NCBI GenBank assembly: GCA_021613335.1
Contig: JAJTWR010000269.1
Span: forward strand, 302,001 to 366,000
From: Whitmania pigra
Lineage: Eukaryota; Annelida; Clitellata; Hirudinida; Haemopidae
Length of the DNA: 64,000 nt
Reading direction: 5' to 3'
Shown here one piece after another: positions 37,601 to 53,765 of this stretch. The notes below the pieces were generated by a model, which did no database searches, had not been told where the DNA came from, and worked only from the letters and a program-made list of their open reading frames with translations. The position numbers were made by a program, and so were the translations under genes. How positions within the stretch are numbered: position 1 is the first letter of the stretch; each line of letters opens with the position of its first letter.

Positions 37601-40600
37601 AGAGCTACAAACGGCACCGATGCAGATTCCATTGTCGAAGTCCACAAGGAAACAAAGCAAGAAAAGGCAAAGTCTGTGACTGAGAGATCTCTGTCAGTGG
37701 TTGGGAATATTTTGGGATCAAACAACTTCATGATCATAAAAAGGTCGACGTATCAGGAGTCGTGTGCGAACCTTACGTCCGCAGTGCTTGGTATTGAGGA
37801 TAGGTAACTGGTATTAAATTAATTATAACTAATTATAATTAAGCAACCATTTATTTATTTATTCATACTAATGAATAATTGTATCTCTTCTTCTGTGTTA
37901 TGATTTGTTATCTCATTATTCATTATAATATGTTTTTCTGTATTTATAACATCATTTATTTATGATTCACATCAACCGCAGTTGCAATAGACTTCACAGC
38001 AAGACCATGACTTTGTACCTGTCTAGGATTCAACAGCTGGAACAGGTGAGAGATTGAGAAGAAAGTGTTGTTTAATTCTTTAAATTCAACTTTTCTTTAA
38101 ATTATGCTAAATAAGTTCAGAATTACATTTCTTAGCATATTTAATAAACCTATACAGGACAATGTTTTCATGCTTCAATTTATTGTTTTCAAGGAAAATG
38201 ATCAGCTAAAGAAGAAGCTAGCCACAGAAGAGGAGCTCAGGGAAACAGAAATGGTATGCAAGATGGCTGACAGATTCGGGGACGTGGCAGTAGAGGTCTC
38301 TGCCCTCAGGCACAGGGTTGCAGAGCTGGAGGTCGAGGTGAGGAAGAGAGATGATGAAGTGAGAAGTAGGGTCTCGAAGGAGTACGAAGCTTCTTTCAAG
38401 AGGATCGTGGCCTCACTACTGGCTTCTGAGAGGATGTACAATCAGCACAGGTTTGCGATCATAGCGAATGATTTTTAGTTTGAAGCGTTGACTGCTTTAA
38501 AAGTTAATCGACTTATATATCCATGTGAAAGCAATCGGTTAACTTGCAACAACAAACAAACGTGATAATGTCAAAATTTCAAACAGACTTCAGTATTGCA
38601 ACAATGTCTTCCATCAAATCAACGAGGCAAGGAAAGAGGCCATGGATGGAATGGCACGTCTCTCGCTGAGAATGTCTCTCAGAACAGGTTAACTTTACGA
38701 TTGTAGCACCTACTCCTAGAAGAAAGGGGTTTCTAAGTGAAACAAATAAATAAAAACAATAACATCAATTGCTTTATATTATATAAGATAGTTACATATA
38801 GTATGTAGACATTATGAAGATGTATAGATATTATCAATATCAAAAATAAACCGATTCATTGAATGCAATGATCACAACGACTATCTAGTAGTTTTAGCAT
38901 CATTATCAACATCAACGACTACGTTCTCTCCTGTCAGATGCCGATCCTAACACCCAGCAACAACAGCAAAAATGTCTAGACATGACTGAACAACTAAAAG
39001 AAATACAGGGGCAGAATGCCGACATGGAGATGAAATGCCATCTTCTGAGGGCTTTTAATTTCTGGAAACTCTTCTCTGCAGAGAACAAGACAAAGCAGAA
39101 GGTATGCGAATTACGTGACATCCGATACCTAATGATCTTTGTTTTGATTTATCCGCAAACATGCAGCATAAAAGCAATTTCCAGACATGTTAATATTAAC
39201 ATTAACACGAAATCATCATTTACTTTAACACCATTTAAAAATATTTTGAAAATCACGCCCATTTCCCGGCAGCTAGCAGATCTGAAAAAGACAATAGAGA
39301 TCTCGTTGAGAGACAAGGCAAAGCTGATCGATTCCTTTGAGAAAGAGAAATTCATTCTGAAAGAACAACTGTCCGCCCTGAGGAAGTCCTACGCCGTTCT
39401 GAGGAACGAACACGAAACTGTCAGGAAGACTCTCGACAGAGAGGTTTGCGACTTAAAGTTTTAAAGGATGCAGGGATTTGAGTGTTCCATTAGATTATGT
39501 AGCGCAAGTCGATGTTCAAAGTGACCCCAGTTATTGATAATAGTTTGATGCATACTACCTAGAACCATTAATACATAAAAATATGTTTTGAATTTCATCA
39601 CCCAGCAGAAGGTTGGTTTCCTGCTTTGTAGTTTGGCTGAATAGTAAATTCACTGGCCTTTAATATCTGAAATCAATTTTTTTGCTACCAATTTTGTTCT
39701 AAGTTTAATATTTCTTCGCTTTGCATCTTTTTGAAAAGCCTTTAGAATTATTTTGTTGGCTATTTTCTGGATTTATCTTGTCAAATATTCTTGACGATTA
39801 AGCACTTAAACATTGATTCATGTTCTGATCTATGAAACAATAGACTAAAGAAAAATCTGTAAAATCCCACACCTTGGAACAAAAAATCCAGTCGGTTAAG
39901 CAAGTTGAGGAAGCTTGCATCAACAAAATCAAGGAATTGGTGAGATGTGTTTCATTTCTTCTTCAGTCTGAAATCTGATCGCTTCAATTCGATACGACAG
40001 AATGCAGAGGTCGGAACCAAAGATGATTTAGTGGCACATCTGACTGAAGACCTTCAGAAGACCAAGGGTCTGAAGGTTCTGACTGAGGAAAGACTTAAGA
40101 AAGATGTTGAGGATGCCAGAAGAAAACTGAAAAGAGAAAGGACCCTAAAACTCGATGCATTTCAAGAAGTTAACAGACTTCTCGGAGAGATACAGGTTTA
40201 CATTAGATTTCGATTTCACTTTCAATAAACATCTTCAGAATAAACTCCAACATTTCAGACACTGGGTGATTCTAATGGCGAAGTGGCGACTTGCGGTATA
40301 TTTTAACCAAACATTGAGAAGACAAAATTAAACTTTCAATAAGCAAATTTACTCGAATTTTGCCCAAAACAGCACCAAAGAGATCCCCAGTTCCAGGTCT
40401 CCGCAACTCCATGTCAGCCAAAAAACCAAGAGACGCTGCAAAGCAGACGACGTCGCGTTGCAAGTCGGCGTTTGTTCGCCGTAGCGCGGGGGGTCGTCTT
40501 TCAGCGCAACAAACTTTAGAAGAAAAATCCGTTATAAATCTTTCTCTTTCAGGACGAAATTCAGTAAGATTTTTTTTGTTGTGTTTTTTTTTACAAATTG

Positions 40601-40908
40601 ACTTTTATTTTATGATGATTATATTCGTGAAAGTATAATTTAGCTAAATAATCCTACAGTTGTTGAGCTAAAAGTAAATTTATTATTTAAACGTTAATCG
40701 AACTAATTTTTTTAATTAGACTCAAGTTCAGTTAACGACTCTGATCGCAGATCAGATATTCAACAATCGCGGTCCTCCCAGTCAACAATCTCTTGTGAGG
40801 GCAAAGTCGGCGAATCATTTTGGAGGAAAGTCAAAGCAAAATACGAACAAGGAATCTTTAAAATATTTAAGACCGTCGTCAAACTTTTACAAGTCTTCCT
40901 TTTTATAG
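19494..40908 (+). CDS. CCDC162: Large CCDC162-like coiled-coil protein, about 2,433 aa, 46 exons
   Basis: Exons: 19494-19627, 20601-20673, 21077-21181, 22892-23031, 23447-23633, 23929-23985, 24158-24233, 24514-24632, 24705-24794, 26636-26827, 27030-27217, 27455-27567, 28168-28274, 28584-28681, 28947-29108, 29391-29568, 29821-29919, 30036-30280, 30579-30660, 30912-31049, 31258-31464, 31567-31724, 32053-32146, 32452-32570, 32856-33168, 33448-33545, 33681-33803, 33932-34394, 34658-34894, 35194-35369, 35555-35656, 35769-35944, 36060-36216, 36628-36847, 36981-37148, 37361-37803, 37982-38045, 38194-38450, 38587-38687, 38938-39101, 39273-39443, 39844-39939, 40001-40195, 40259-40295, 40373-40563, 40720-40908. 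Frame is kept throughout. The N-terminus is a short coiled coil (LLRKAESQLKLSFDCLKEAL), then LPKDFSYFGLEREHL and SLPLLLHQHYTDRC, which recall CCDC162/C6orf183 (DUF4549 region). The middle is helical. The last 500 residues are coiled coil. Family members are thought to be cilium/axoneme-linked; the function here is inferred. Donors at 34394, 35656 and 26827 are weak. The name rests on remembered family features. Confidence 0.75.
19640..19846. repeat. 18-bp minisatellite, about 11 copies, intron 1 of the CCDC162-like gene
   Basis: The unit GATTGAACTTTTGCAATC is repeated about eleven times; some copies read TGTAAT instead of TGCAAT. Each junction forms the palindrome CAATCGATTG. The array starts within 15 bp of the first splice donor (19628). 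Because 18 is a multiple of three, frames on both strands stay open through it, giving false hexapeptide-repeat ORFs (LNFCNR and others). Confidence 0.9.
20700..20965. repeat. About 66-bp tandem repeat, copy 1 of the duplicated intron
   Basis: Units carry the landmarks ATATTATTCACTAT, then ATACTTATCGTATTATTATT, then AATAATC..ATTCAT. About three to four units are here, against five to six in the second copy (21778-22185). Open frames on both strands are repeat artefacts. Confidence 0.75.
21676..22405 (+). other. Duplicate copies of exons 2 and 3 of the CCDC162-like gene
   Basis: Exon 2' (21676-21748) and exon 3' (22301-22405) have intact splice sites and intact coding sequence. Exon 3 ends in phase 0, whereas exon 2 must start with two bases already in hand. 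Splicing exon 3 to exon 2' therefore shifts the frame and reaches TGA within about 15 codons. A productive mRNA can use only one 2-3 pair: copy 1, copy 2, or exon 2 from one with exon 3 from the other. The alternative is that the second copy is an assembly or haplotype artefact. Confidence 0.7.
23637..23790. repeat. (GAT)n-rich intron repeat
   Basis: Imperfect GAT/GGT trinucleotides follow directly after the exon ending at 23633. Similar GAT runs occur at 24005-24060, 24240-24300, 26010-26150 and, as ATC on this strand, 26853-27010. All are in introns of the CCDC162-like gene. Confidence 0.85.
27596..28000. mobile_element. Foldback element with 38-bp perfect inverted arms
   Basis: The left arm (27596-27633, containing TTGCTAATTAATACTGATGA) is repeated in inverse orientation at 27962-28000 without mismatch. 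A third partial copy of the arm lies at 27788-27807. The interior has about four copies of a 20-bp unit ending AAAGTCTTATT (27812-27900) and long ATT/AAT palindromes, so the whole 405 bp should form a strong hairpin. No target duplication was recognised. It lies in one intron of the CCDC162-like gene. Confidence 0.75.
37982..40195 (+). other. C-terminal coiled-coil exons of the CCDC162-like gene
   Basis: Seven consecutive exons encode heptad-rich, charged helix: ENDQLKKKLATEEELRE, VSALRHRVAELEVEV, LADLKKTIEISLRDKAKL, SALRKSYAVLRNEHETV, LTEERLKKDVEDARRKL. The following exons (40259 onward) leave the coiled coil and end in a basic Ser/Arg-rich tail with KKPRDAAKQTTSRC and a C-terminus of YKSSFL. 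Confidence 0.75.
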
Positions 40909-41465
40909 CGAAATTTCTCGACTCAGTACATTGCAGCAACTTTTTTTTATATTTTAGCGAGGCTCGTTCAAAACTTTTTGACTCATTCTTCTGCGGACAT
41001 GCAGGGCTCTTATGAAGATTTTATTAATTGGTATGACTTGGGGTAAACGGTACTGCCATGCTTCGTGATGTTCGATTATTCCAAATGAAAATATAATGGT
41101 TGAAAATTACATTTTGTTTCGTTATCGCGAGTGTTCTCAACTTGTTACTGGATCGAGATAATCAATACGGTATGGAAAAGGGCAGGCGAAGAAACATCTC
41201 CTCACCTGTCCTAATATTTACGGCCAAAATGCTAAACTCTTTCGATCGTTAGTTCGTTATTATTAGCTCAACGCTGCGAGACACACTCTGATGCCATCTT
41301 TTAGAGAATAAAACTTAAAACAGGTTCCAAAATCACAATGCAAATTTCAGTAATTCTCAGTCTCTGAACAGTATTCTAAGAAAATGTACAATGTACGAAG
41401 ACATTTTGTTTTGATGAACGGAGATAAGGATTCATTGTCGCATGTAAAATTTCATTAATCAGCGT
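40909..41465. other. Tail-to-tail spacer
   Basis: The spacer lies between the stop of the CCDC162-like gene (plus) and that of the single-exon gene at 41466 (minus). AATAAA at 41307-41312 on the plus strand could serve as a polyadenylation signal for the former. Nothing else was recognised. Confidence 0.4.
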
Positions 41466-42551
41466 TTACTGTCTTGGCTGTCGAAGGAATGCAGGTCTAG
41501 CGCAAACCTTTCTTGGCTTTCTTCTGAGCGGAGTCGTCGATAGCAACGAACTAATTTTCGTTAAGTAGTTGTTTATCTCGCGCAGTTTAGAACGCCTCTC
41601 AGCTGCCTCGAAAGTTATTTGGAGTTCCTCTTTGACCTTGGAAAGTTTTTGCTTCACCAGCATGGCCTTTTCTATGCTCCGTCTCAGTCTGAAGGCTGGC
41701 GAACCGACTCTTTCGGTCACTATCCTCGTGTTGGTGAATTTATTGAATGTTCGGACTTTCGCGAACAATTTCTTAGGCTGTCCGACGTTGAGTGGGCATT
41801 CGAGCTTTGAATAGAAAGAGTACCTCTCTTTGCCACCTGGGAGCGTGCTAGCCCTAAATGACTTCTTGACGGCGCCGGAGTAACTTGGTGGCGTTGTAAG
41901 GGGTTTCAAACGTTCGCGCAGAGACTTGGACCTTTTCGCCAACCTTGCCGGAGAGCTGACATCGCTCGAGAAAAGTTTATCGGAAATAATCACCAACAAC
42001 GTCTGCAGTTCTTCGCCGGAGATTCTGTAGTTCTTACTGAGACCGGGAATGCATTCGCTGTCGAAATCGCAGCACAGTTTATTGTCCAGCAGTACCTGGA
42101 TGATGTAATCGGACAGGCGTTCCACGTCGAAGGGAGGGTTGTAGTAGGTTTCCTTCGAGTGCATGACGTTACTCGACTCCCTGTTTTCCTTGTCACTAAA
42201 ATTGCGATACGGACTAGCAGAGTGGATGCGTTTCACGAAACGACCTTGACATGTCTTCATTGTGGAAGGTTCGTTGACGTTGGCCCTCGAAAAAATCGTC
42301 CTTTCATATTCGCCTACTTTCGCATTTTTTGGCTTATCAATAGTTTCTGTTCCTCTCGTAATCTTTGGCTGTTTTTTGTACTCTGCAATACCGGGTAGTT
42401 TGTTCCATATTGATGCCTTCCCTGTCTCCTTAAGAGGTATGGACTTATTGCGGACTGTGATACTGCGAGTCTTGGAGCCTGTTTCTCGCGAAGCACAACG
42501 CCCGGGCTTCAGGGGATTGGTCGATGGGGAAGGAGAGTCCACCGTGAACAT
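41466..42551 (-). CDS. Single-exon basic protein of unknown function, 361 aa
   Basis: An uninterrupted frame from ATG at 42551 to TAA at 41466. It is rich in Lys, Arg and Ser, with no membrane segment or signal peptide. The first 130 residues look disordered (repeated basic and Ser/Thr sequence). A predicted helical part around residues 140-195 has VERLSDYIIQVLLDNKLC and EELQTLLVIISDKLF. A coiled-coil-like helix near residues 288-335 has KQKLSKVKEELQITFEAAE. The tail is very basic (TTPLRRKPRKVCARP). The composition would suit a cytoskeletal or nuclear protein, but no family is recognised. Its 5' end is about 400 bp from the divergent ATXN10 start. That it is a real gene is supported by length, sustained codon bias and absence of repeats. 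Confidence 0.7.
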   Translation of the reverse strand: MFTVDSPSPSTNPLKPGRCASRETGSKTRSITVRNKSIPLKETGKASIWNKLPGIAEYKKQPKITRGTETIDKPKNAKVGEYERTIFSRANVNEPSTMKTCQGRFVKRIHSASPYRNFSDKENRESSNVMHSKETYYNPPFDVERLSDYIIQVLLDNKLCCDFDSECIPGLSKNYRISGEELQTLLVIISDKLFSSDVSSPARLAKRSKSLRERLKPLTTPPSYSGAVKKSFRASTLPGGKERYSFYSKLECPLNVGQPKKLFAKVRTFNKFTNTRIVTERVGSPAFRLRRSIEKAMLVKQKLSKVKEELQITFEAAERRSKLREINNYLTKISSLLSTTPLRRKPRKVCARPAFLRQPRQ

Positions 42552-42948
42552 GGTATTACGAATGATCCTTTACCATGGAGGTAGTTTAGGAACTTTTGTA
42601 GAAAATGTTTAATAATTATTACTAAAGGATGGTAATTTTATGTATGAATAATAATTACGGTATTTATAGAGATTTTGTCCTGAATGTAGTTGATCGATAG
42701 GTTGGTTTTTGTTTTGATGGTTACGAGATTGGCGTTTGACGTGATGCTTAAAAGTGAAGGTCCTGGCGCGCCGATACACAGTAAATTGATAAAATTGTGC
42801 AACAAAGTAGACTAAAAATTTAACATAAATGCATTTTTAAAATATTACAATTTAAAAATAATCAATGAAGTTTGGTAAAAGTCTGGAATTAATGTCTTTT
42901 TTAACCTAGCTTTCAAACCATTCAGGGTTTACCTTTAACCGCTCGAAG
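42552..42948. promoter_or_regulatory. Bidirectional promoter region between the basic-protein gene and ATXN10
   Basis: Only 397 bp separate two divergent start codons. Within it CTGGCGCGCCGATAC near 42763-42777 is a small GC-rich island in otherwise AT-rich DNA. No TATA box was seen at a suitable distance. Shared promoter use is an inference from spacing. Confidence 0.4.
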
Positions 42949-45900
42949 ATGGATACATTGTGTGCAGAATTTAAAGAACTCGGAATCGATAAAGAGGATT
43001 GCGATGTCGTTTTGCTTTGCTACGATAACGACTTCTTGTGCAAGTTGGAAAATATTACGAGACGGTTTCTTTTACTAACTCCTGACAGCACATTGAGGTA
43101 AGTTTGTTGTCTAAATATTTGTAACTAAAAACACAATTAGTAATTATGATTACCGATTAAATTATTGATAATAGTTGCAATTTTTTTAATTTTAGTAATT
43201 ATGATATTTAATAGTTGATAAAATTGAAACTGGAAGAGATGTTGCGATGACAATTTCAATTTTAATTAATCCGTCTCGTGCAATTCACAACAGATCACCA
43301 TCTGACTCCTTCCTAGCAGACGCATTATTGCAAGCTGGTGAAAATTGTTTGAAATGCTTGAGAAAATCAGAACACAGCAAAGAACAATTTTCATTTGTTA
43401 CCAGTCTTCTGCTAGCGTCCACAAACCTGCTGAAGATGCTTAGAAACAGTTTTGCAGGAAACATGATGGTTGACACTAATTCCAAAAGGTAAAAGAATAT
43501 CTTTTGTGTTTTTTGGTCTGAATCAGGGTCTTGGTACCATAAGAATCATGTCATTTACTTGATGAATACTAAATCTGTTATTCTTGTTCTAACAATTTGA
43601 CCAATTCTGCGGCTAATTTTGTAGGCTGGGATGTTTTCTTGCAGCACTGAATGAAGTCTTGGGGGATGTTTTGTGGCGTTCGGGCATTTTCAAAGAAGAG
43701 AAAATGGAAAGTATGCATTGAGATTTTGGTCTTTCAGTTTGTTGGAAATGAAAGAATAGGAACGAAATTAATTTTTAACATGTAATTCTTTTATGAATTG
43801 GTTCTAGGTACATTTTTCTTGATTAATGGATATACTTGATTAAGGAATTGCAGTTATAATCATTTTTATTTAATCGAAGAAGCAGGCAGTATTTCTGGCC
43901 CTTAATTAAGTTCAAAGTGAACATTCCAATCAGAATTTACTTTAAAACTCTTGTTTTTTAGACTTGGTCATGATAAGATGCTGTCTCCAGGTTGTTGCTA
44001 ATTTTGCTACGTCGAGCGCATCCAATTCGAAGGAATCTCTGGCTATGTTCGGTGGAAATCTGGTCGACGTGAGTGACTCATTAATATTAATGCGTTTTAA
44101 TCGTAACCATTAGCATCCTACATTACACGAACATAGTTGACTGATTAATATTTATATATGTTCTGACCATAATCATTTTTGTATTGCTTTGTGTTACATA
44201 ATTCATGATGCATTGAGTTGTGAGGATGTCATCATGCCTACAATGTTTGCTTCGTTAGTACTGCCTACTGCTATGCATATTATCTGCTTTCTTGTTGGAT
44301 AAAAATTATTTATTAAATTACAAGTTATTAAAGAATAAATAATTGAAATAATAATTGAAAAATTATTTATTAAATTACAAATTATTAAAGAATAATAATT
44401 GAAATAATAATTGAAAAATTATTTATTAAATTACGAATTATTAATGAATAATAATTGAAATAATAATTGAAAAATTATTTCATCACTGCATTATTGCTCA
44501 TCAAGAACCATCTTTAACTTGACCTTCAAAACGTTCCTTCAGTTTGTGTGCAGTGAGATTGAAGATCAAAAGTCGAAGGTTTATGCCACTGCAGCCCTCC
44601 ACGCGTGCCTCGTTCACTCGGACGACACCCTCTCGGACTTAAGACTTCTCAGTTCCACGTGCGACGTTGTTCTCCTGACTCGGAAACTTTTGTCCGCGCT
44701 CGTACATGACGAAGAAAGGATGGAATCGGAGTGGAGGTTCTTGTGGTTCTATGGTGATGATGATGATGATGATGAAGATAATGTTGATGATGATTGATGG
44801 ATATTTGTGCAGATAATTTTCTCTAGGATTAGATTGTAAATAAGGGAGATAATGCTTTTTCGTTCAAAACCGATTAATGCCTCGGAACGAAAGCATCGAG
44901 ATTTTTGCAACTACTTTTCATAAATAGTCGCGATGTTTTGCAAACTGAGTAGAAGTCAACGTGGACATTTAACGAGCCGACATGAATAATTAATGATTCA
45001 AAATGAATAATTAACGAGCAACAAGAATAATGGTGATGACAATTGATCGTCATTAATTAACAAAATATCTGCATTACAGTCTGTTCATCTTCAAGCGGAT
45101 GCTGAGAAGTTCGAACTACTTGCAAGATGTCTGGGAGTCGATGATGGTCAAGGAAAGGTTGGAGGAGTTGATGATATTAACAATAATAAAATAATAATTA
45201 AATAATTAATGACAATAATAAAATGATAATAATAATAATACAAGATAATAAAACAATAATGCCAATTAACAAAAATATAATAAAAATAAATTATTATTAT
45301 TATCAGTGTAATCAATTGATCTTTTATAATGTAGTTATTAAAGAAAAAAATAGAAAGCAATTTTGTTATGATGGTACAGTATCTGCAATATTGACATTTG
45401 CAATGCAATGATTGGCAGACTAAATTTTTATTTAATTATAACTTAATTTTTAATTTTGATGTTATTTATTTTTTTTTAAATTAAAATTACCGTACTGTAT
45501 TACAATGGCTTTGCAACCCTATAGTGAGTTCAATGTCTTGTTTGCATACAACACGACACATCAACAGAACAACAACGGGACAACATAACAAAACAACTTT
45601 GCATTTTTTAGTATCTTCACCATCGAGGTCCTTGCCTCCGAATGCGAGTCTCTCATCAACCGATCGACAGAGCCAAAACGTTCCCTTGCGAGCGTCTGCC
45701 ACCAATCGAACCTCGACTTCCTCTGCCTCGAGCTTTCCAATCGGATGGCTTCCTTCGTCCGAGGTGAAGGCCAGGTCACCGATGCCGAAGTTAGTTTTGA
45801 ACTCTCGAACTTTGGTCGTCTCTATTAGTTGAGATTGAATTTTATGGTTAAGTTATAAAAATTGGATTAAATAAGATTGCCTCTCTGATGCTTTGCCTAA

Positions 45901-47620
45901 TCATGCTTCCTTGTATGTACTTCCTGTGACAATTTTTAGTTTTGGTAATTAGACACCGGTCTTGCTGATTGTCGAGTTGCCTATTGAGTAATTAATTATA
46001 ATATCAATTAACTAACTAATTAATATAATAACAACAACAATATTATGAATTCATTAAAGAACTGCACTCATATCCTCCTGGACTTCTTGAGTCAAGCATC
46101 GGCATGCTTCCAAAGTCTAACTGCAATGAAGAATACGACATCACTTCTCAGGGAATCCATAGGTTGGATGTTCAATTCCTGGCAATGCTCAAGATAATAA
46201 TTAGATAATTTAAAATTATTGAATCATACACTTGCATCGAACTGTTTTTTTTAAATTTTGACTGAACTTTTATATGATTTAATTAATTTTTTGTCACATT
46301 TTATCATAGAGAAACGTTTTTTTGAATCTTAAAAAATTATTAAAAAAAAAAGATCATTAAAAGCATTTTGTTGATTGCTTCCATCTATTAATCAGTTAAT
46401 CGATCATTTATTCTATTGGTCAATCAATCGATCTTATTCTATCAATCAATCAATCTTTTCTATCAGTCAATCGATCAATCCATCCCTTCATTAGCATTCA
46501 CCTACTCCCTTTATTAATTTACATCTACATGACTTTTCGTGCGCCTCGTATACCTAATTTTTTAAAATTCACCCGTTCCCACCTTTCAGACCTCCTGAAC
46601 ATTCTCCAATCTGCCTCCAAACAGAAGGATGCAATTGCCAGAGAGGAAGCAATTCTCCTGTCGGAGATCAAACGAGACGTCGTCAGGTTGATCTCCAACC
46701 TCGTCTACAGGAACAAGGAGCATCAGGACTTGGTTCGTCGAGACGGATTGCTTTACGGGCATTCTGATATCTTTTGCCATGCGTTTTTCTTAAATTTTAT
46801 TTGTTTATTTATTTTTTTAATTTCTAAAATTTACAATATTTTAAGCGATTGCAGTTTCAATATAAATTTTTTTTTTTTGTAATTATTTTTATTGCTTTGT
46901 TTAATTACCTTTTAATAATAAGTGTAATATTAAAATAATTCTAAATTAAATTATTATTTTTTTATTTAACATGAAATATCTTTTAAACCCGTGCAGATGA
47001 GGGACAGCGGTGGTTTCAACCTCATCCTCAATATGACCACCATCGATCCAAACTGCCCAAGTTAGTCGCGTCATAGATTTCTTTAACAACAATTATAATA
47101 ATAATAATTATAATAATAATAATAATATTAATTATAAAAGCAATAGTAACAACATAGTTAATTCTGCCACACTTATTTCATCGATAACCATGCGACATTA
47201 TTTAATGTGCATTTATATATTTTTTAATTATATTGATTTTGGCATCACCTTCGAACTGTTCTTAGGCATGTGCGCACGTATTTATCCAACTCTAGACTGA
47301 CTGTTCTACCGGTATCAGCTCGCATAACACATGAGGCTATTCGCCAATGGCATAATTACATAATGTAATTACATAATTATTTAACCTCATAATCATTTCC
47401 CCTCCCTCTCATTAAAATTCTAACCAATCAACCCCCAGCAATCCAGCAGTGGGCTCTCTTCACCATAAACAATCTGTGCGAGGACAATGACGAGAACAGA
47501 AAGTTCATCTCTGACCTTAAACTCGAGAGGGTGGCAGACGTCTCGAAGGAGCTTAAGAAGGCAGGGGTCAAGGTAGAGGTCAAAGATGGAAAGCTCCATT
47601 TCTTGAAGCCCGATGAATAG
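42949..47620 (+). CDS. ATXN10: Ataxin-10, 492 aa, 11 exons
   Basis: Exons: 42949-43097, 43294-43488, 43625-43710, 43962-44068, 44543-44736, 45080-45157, 45612-45789, 46060-46162, 46590-46732, 46997-47060, 47439-47620. Phases join and the sum is 493 codons including stop, close to the 475 residues of human ATXN10. The C-terminal part carries the diagnostic ataxin-10 motif in order: IKRDVVRLISNLVYRNKEHQD, GGFNLILNMTTIDPNCP, then IQQWALFTINNLCEDNDENR, matching the family's conserved pattern in which the word NLC or NLT follows an internal armadillo-type helix. The rest is leucine-rich helical ARM-like sequence. Ataxin-10 is a cytoplasmic protein tied to neuronal survival, cytokinesis and cilium-base processes in vertebrates. 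Exon 8 has a weak pyrimidine tract before its acceptor. Confidence 0.92.
44305..44485. repeat. 56-bp tandem repeat, three copies
   Basis: Units of about 56 bp share TTATTTATTAAATTAC and AATAATTGAAATAATAATTG. They lie in the ATXN10 intron before the exon at 44543. Vertebrate ATXN10 carries a disease-associated pentanucleotide repeat in a different intron; this array is unrelated in sequence. Confidence 0.8.
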
Positions 47621-47827
47621 GAATAATAATGAATGACAGAATGCCATTGTGAGTCACGATGCCAATGATGCTATGATGGATACGGTGCCCCATGAATTTA
47701 TTTATCAGTATTATTGTTATTGTTTATTATTATTATTATTATTATTTTTGTTATTATTATTATTATTGTTTGATATATTTATTTTGTTTATTATATTATT
47801 ATGTTACAATAAGTCACCTGTGCAAAA

Positions 47828-47833
47828 AATAAA
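47828..47833 (+). terminator. Possible polyadenylation signal of ATXN10
   Basis: AATAAA lies 208 bp after the ATXN10 stop codon, following a run of ATT repeats. Assignment is by position only. Confidence 0.4.
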
Positions 47834-48324
47834 ATTCACTCAAAATAAACCTAAACTGTCTCCTGGTTGTAACGGATGGGTTTGCTGAATTTGAAAATAT
47901 TAATAATTATTTGAAAGCTGAAGAGAATAATAATAATAATAAATATAATAATAATAATAATATTGCAATAATTTTAGTTTCACGTTAATTAGTAAGTGAT
48001 TGGAAAGTATTAGTTATTAGCTTGTTAGGGCTTAGTGGCTTACCCCTTGAAGCGGACCATTTTGACCTTATGAGTTCGCCTCAGGTCAACACTGTCCACA
48101 AATGGAAAACCTCTTTATCTTTACAATCCTTACTGTCTAACGATCTAGACGATAGTGGACAATTGTAATTAGGCAGGTAACTAACTGGCTAACACGTATA
48201 ATGCTCCCGAACGCGAACAAATGCACTAAGCGCAGTTTTCCCAGAGCGAAAAGCGCGCTGAACCCATGCAGACGTCTCGTCTATACCTATTTTGATTTCT
48301 ACGTTTCGACTTTTTATTTATTTA

Positions 48325-52563
<4,239 letters not shown>

Positions 52564-53082
52564 TTCAAGATGAATTCCTGCCCTCGGGAATATCTAAACA
52601 AACCGAGAACTTTAAATTCGGTCAAAATTTTTAAAATAAATATTCGCAAAGAAAAAAACTTTCATAGATTTAAAAATTCGACTTTGACAAAACAAGGAAC
52701 TACAATCTGTCGAAGAAGTTGACAACTTTCGCCCCACTTAGGTTGCCACGGGAGACCAGCCGAAATAATAGTCAGGGCGTGTCGAAATCAGCAATTTTTA
52801 AAGAATTATTTGTTTTATTTTTGAATTTATTAGGTAATATCGTTTTATACAAACACTGTATTTTTGCGATTTGCAGAAAGGTTTTCAAATTTTGTCTCAT
52901 TATATCCTAAAACGGGATCTTCCTCGGCGAGCAAAATACGGCAGACGTTTTGCGCCGTTTTGTTTATTTTTTGGGACGATCAGTTCAAAAACTTTCAAAT
53001 TACGTTCGCTCCATCACTTCAGATTTGAATGAAATTTCACACAAGAGAGTTCAAATAAGTCACAAGAAAAGACGGGTTGACG

Positions 53083-53200
53083 ACATTGTGGGTGGAATGA
53101 CATTGTGGGTTGAATGACATTGTGGGTTGAATGACATTGTGGGTTGAATGACATTGTGGATTGAATGACATTGTGGGTTGAATGACATTGCTGGTTGAAT
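53083..53200. repeat. 17-bp minisatellite, seven copies
   Basis: The unit GACATTGTGGGTTGAAT is repeated about seven times with a few substitutions. It is in intergenic DNA. Confidence 0.9.
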
Positions 53201-53765
53201 GTGTGTTTCAATCAAATCTTAGGCTGCATTTAGTGAATTGTTTTGACGACGTAGTTTTATATGATTTCGTGCTTTGAACAAAAATAGAAAGTGAAAGTTG
53301 ATTTAAAAAACAAAATAAATAAATAAAAAACGATACAAAATTGATATCTTAAAAAGAATTCATTGCCGTATAATAAAAAATTCATTTTCATTAAATCATA
53401 ATTTGCCAATAAAACCAAATGAGATTTTGAAGGACGCAAGTTATCAGTCACGTTGGGACAAGAATATTGTGATGGCGATGATGATAGTGATGCAAATGAT
53501 GATGATGACGATAATGATAGTGATGTTAATGAGGATGATGATGAAGGTGATGATAGCAATGTGATGGTGATGCTGATCATAATAATTAACGAATACGTAG
53601 TAATGATGACGATGTTGTTGAAGAGTAAATCGTCAGGTCAATTAATTCAAATTTATCGTGAAATTTTGTCGAATCTCTTCAGTAATAAATCAACCTTTAT
53701 TTATCCTTGAATCATCTTTTTACCATACATCTTTCTGTTCTTTTTCCGTTCTCTTTTTCGAGTGC

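Noticed and set aside
44543..44797. Asp-rich C-terminus of the ATXN10 exon 5 reading frame (GAT repeats)
   Set aside because: The Asp run is intronic; a GT donor at 44737 with correct phase ends the exon earlier.
45487..45779. Minus-strand ORFs opposite ATXN10 exon 7
   Set aside because: Antisense shadows of a well-supported coding exon.
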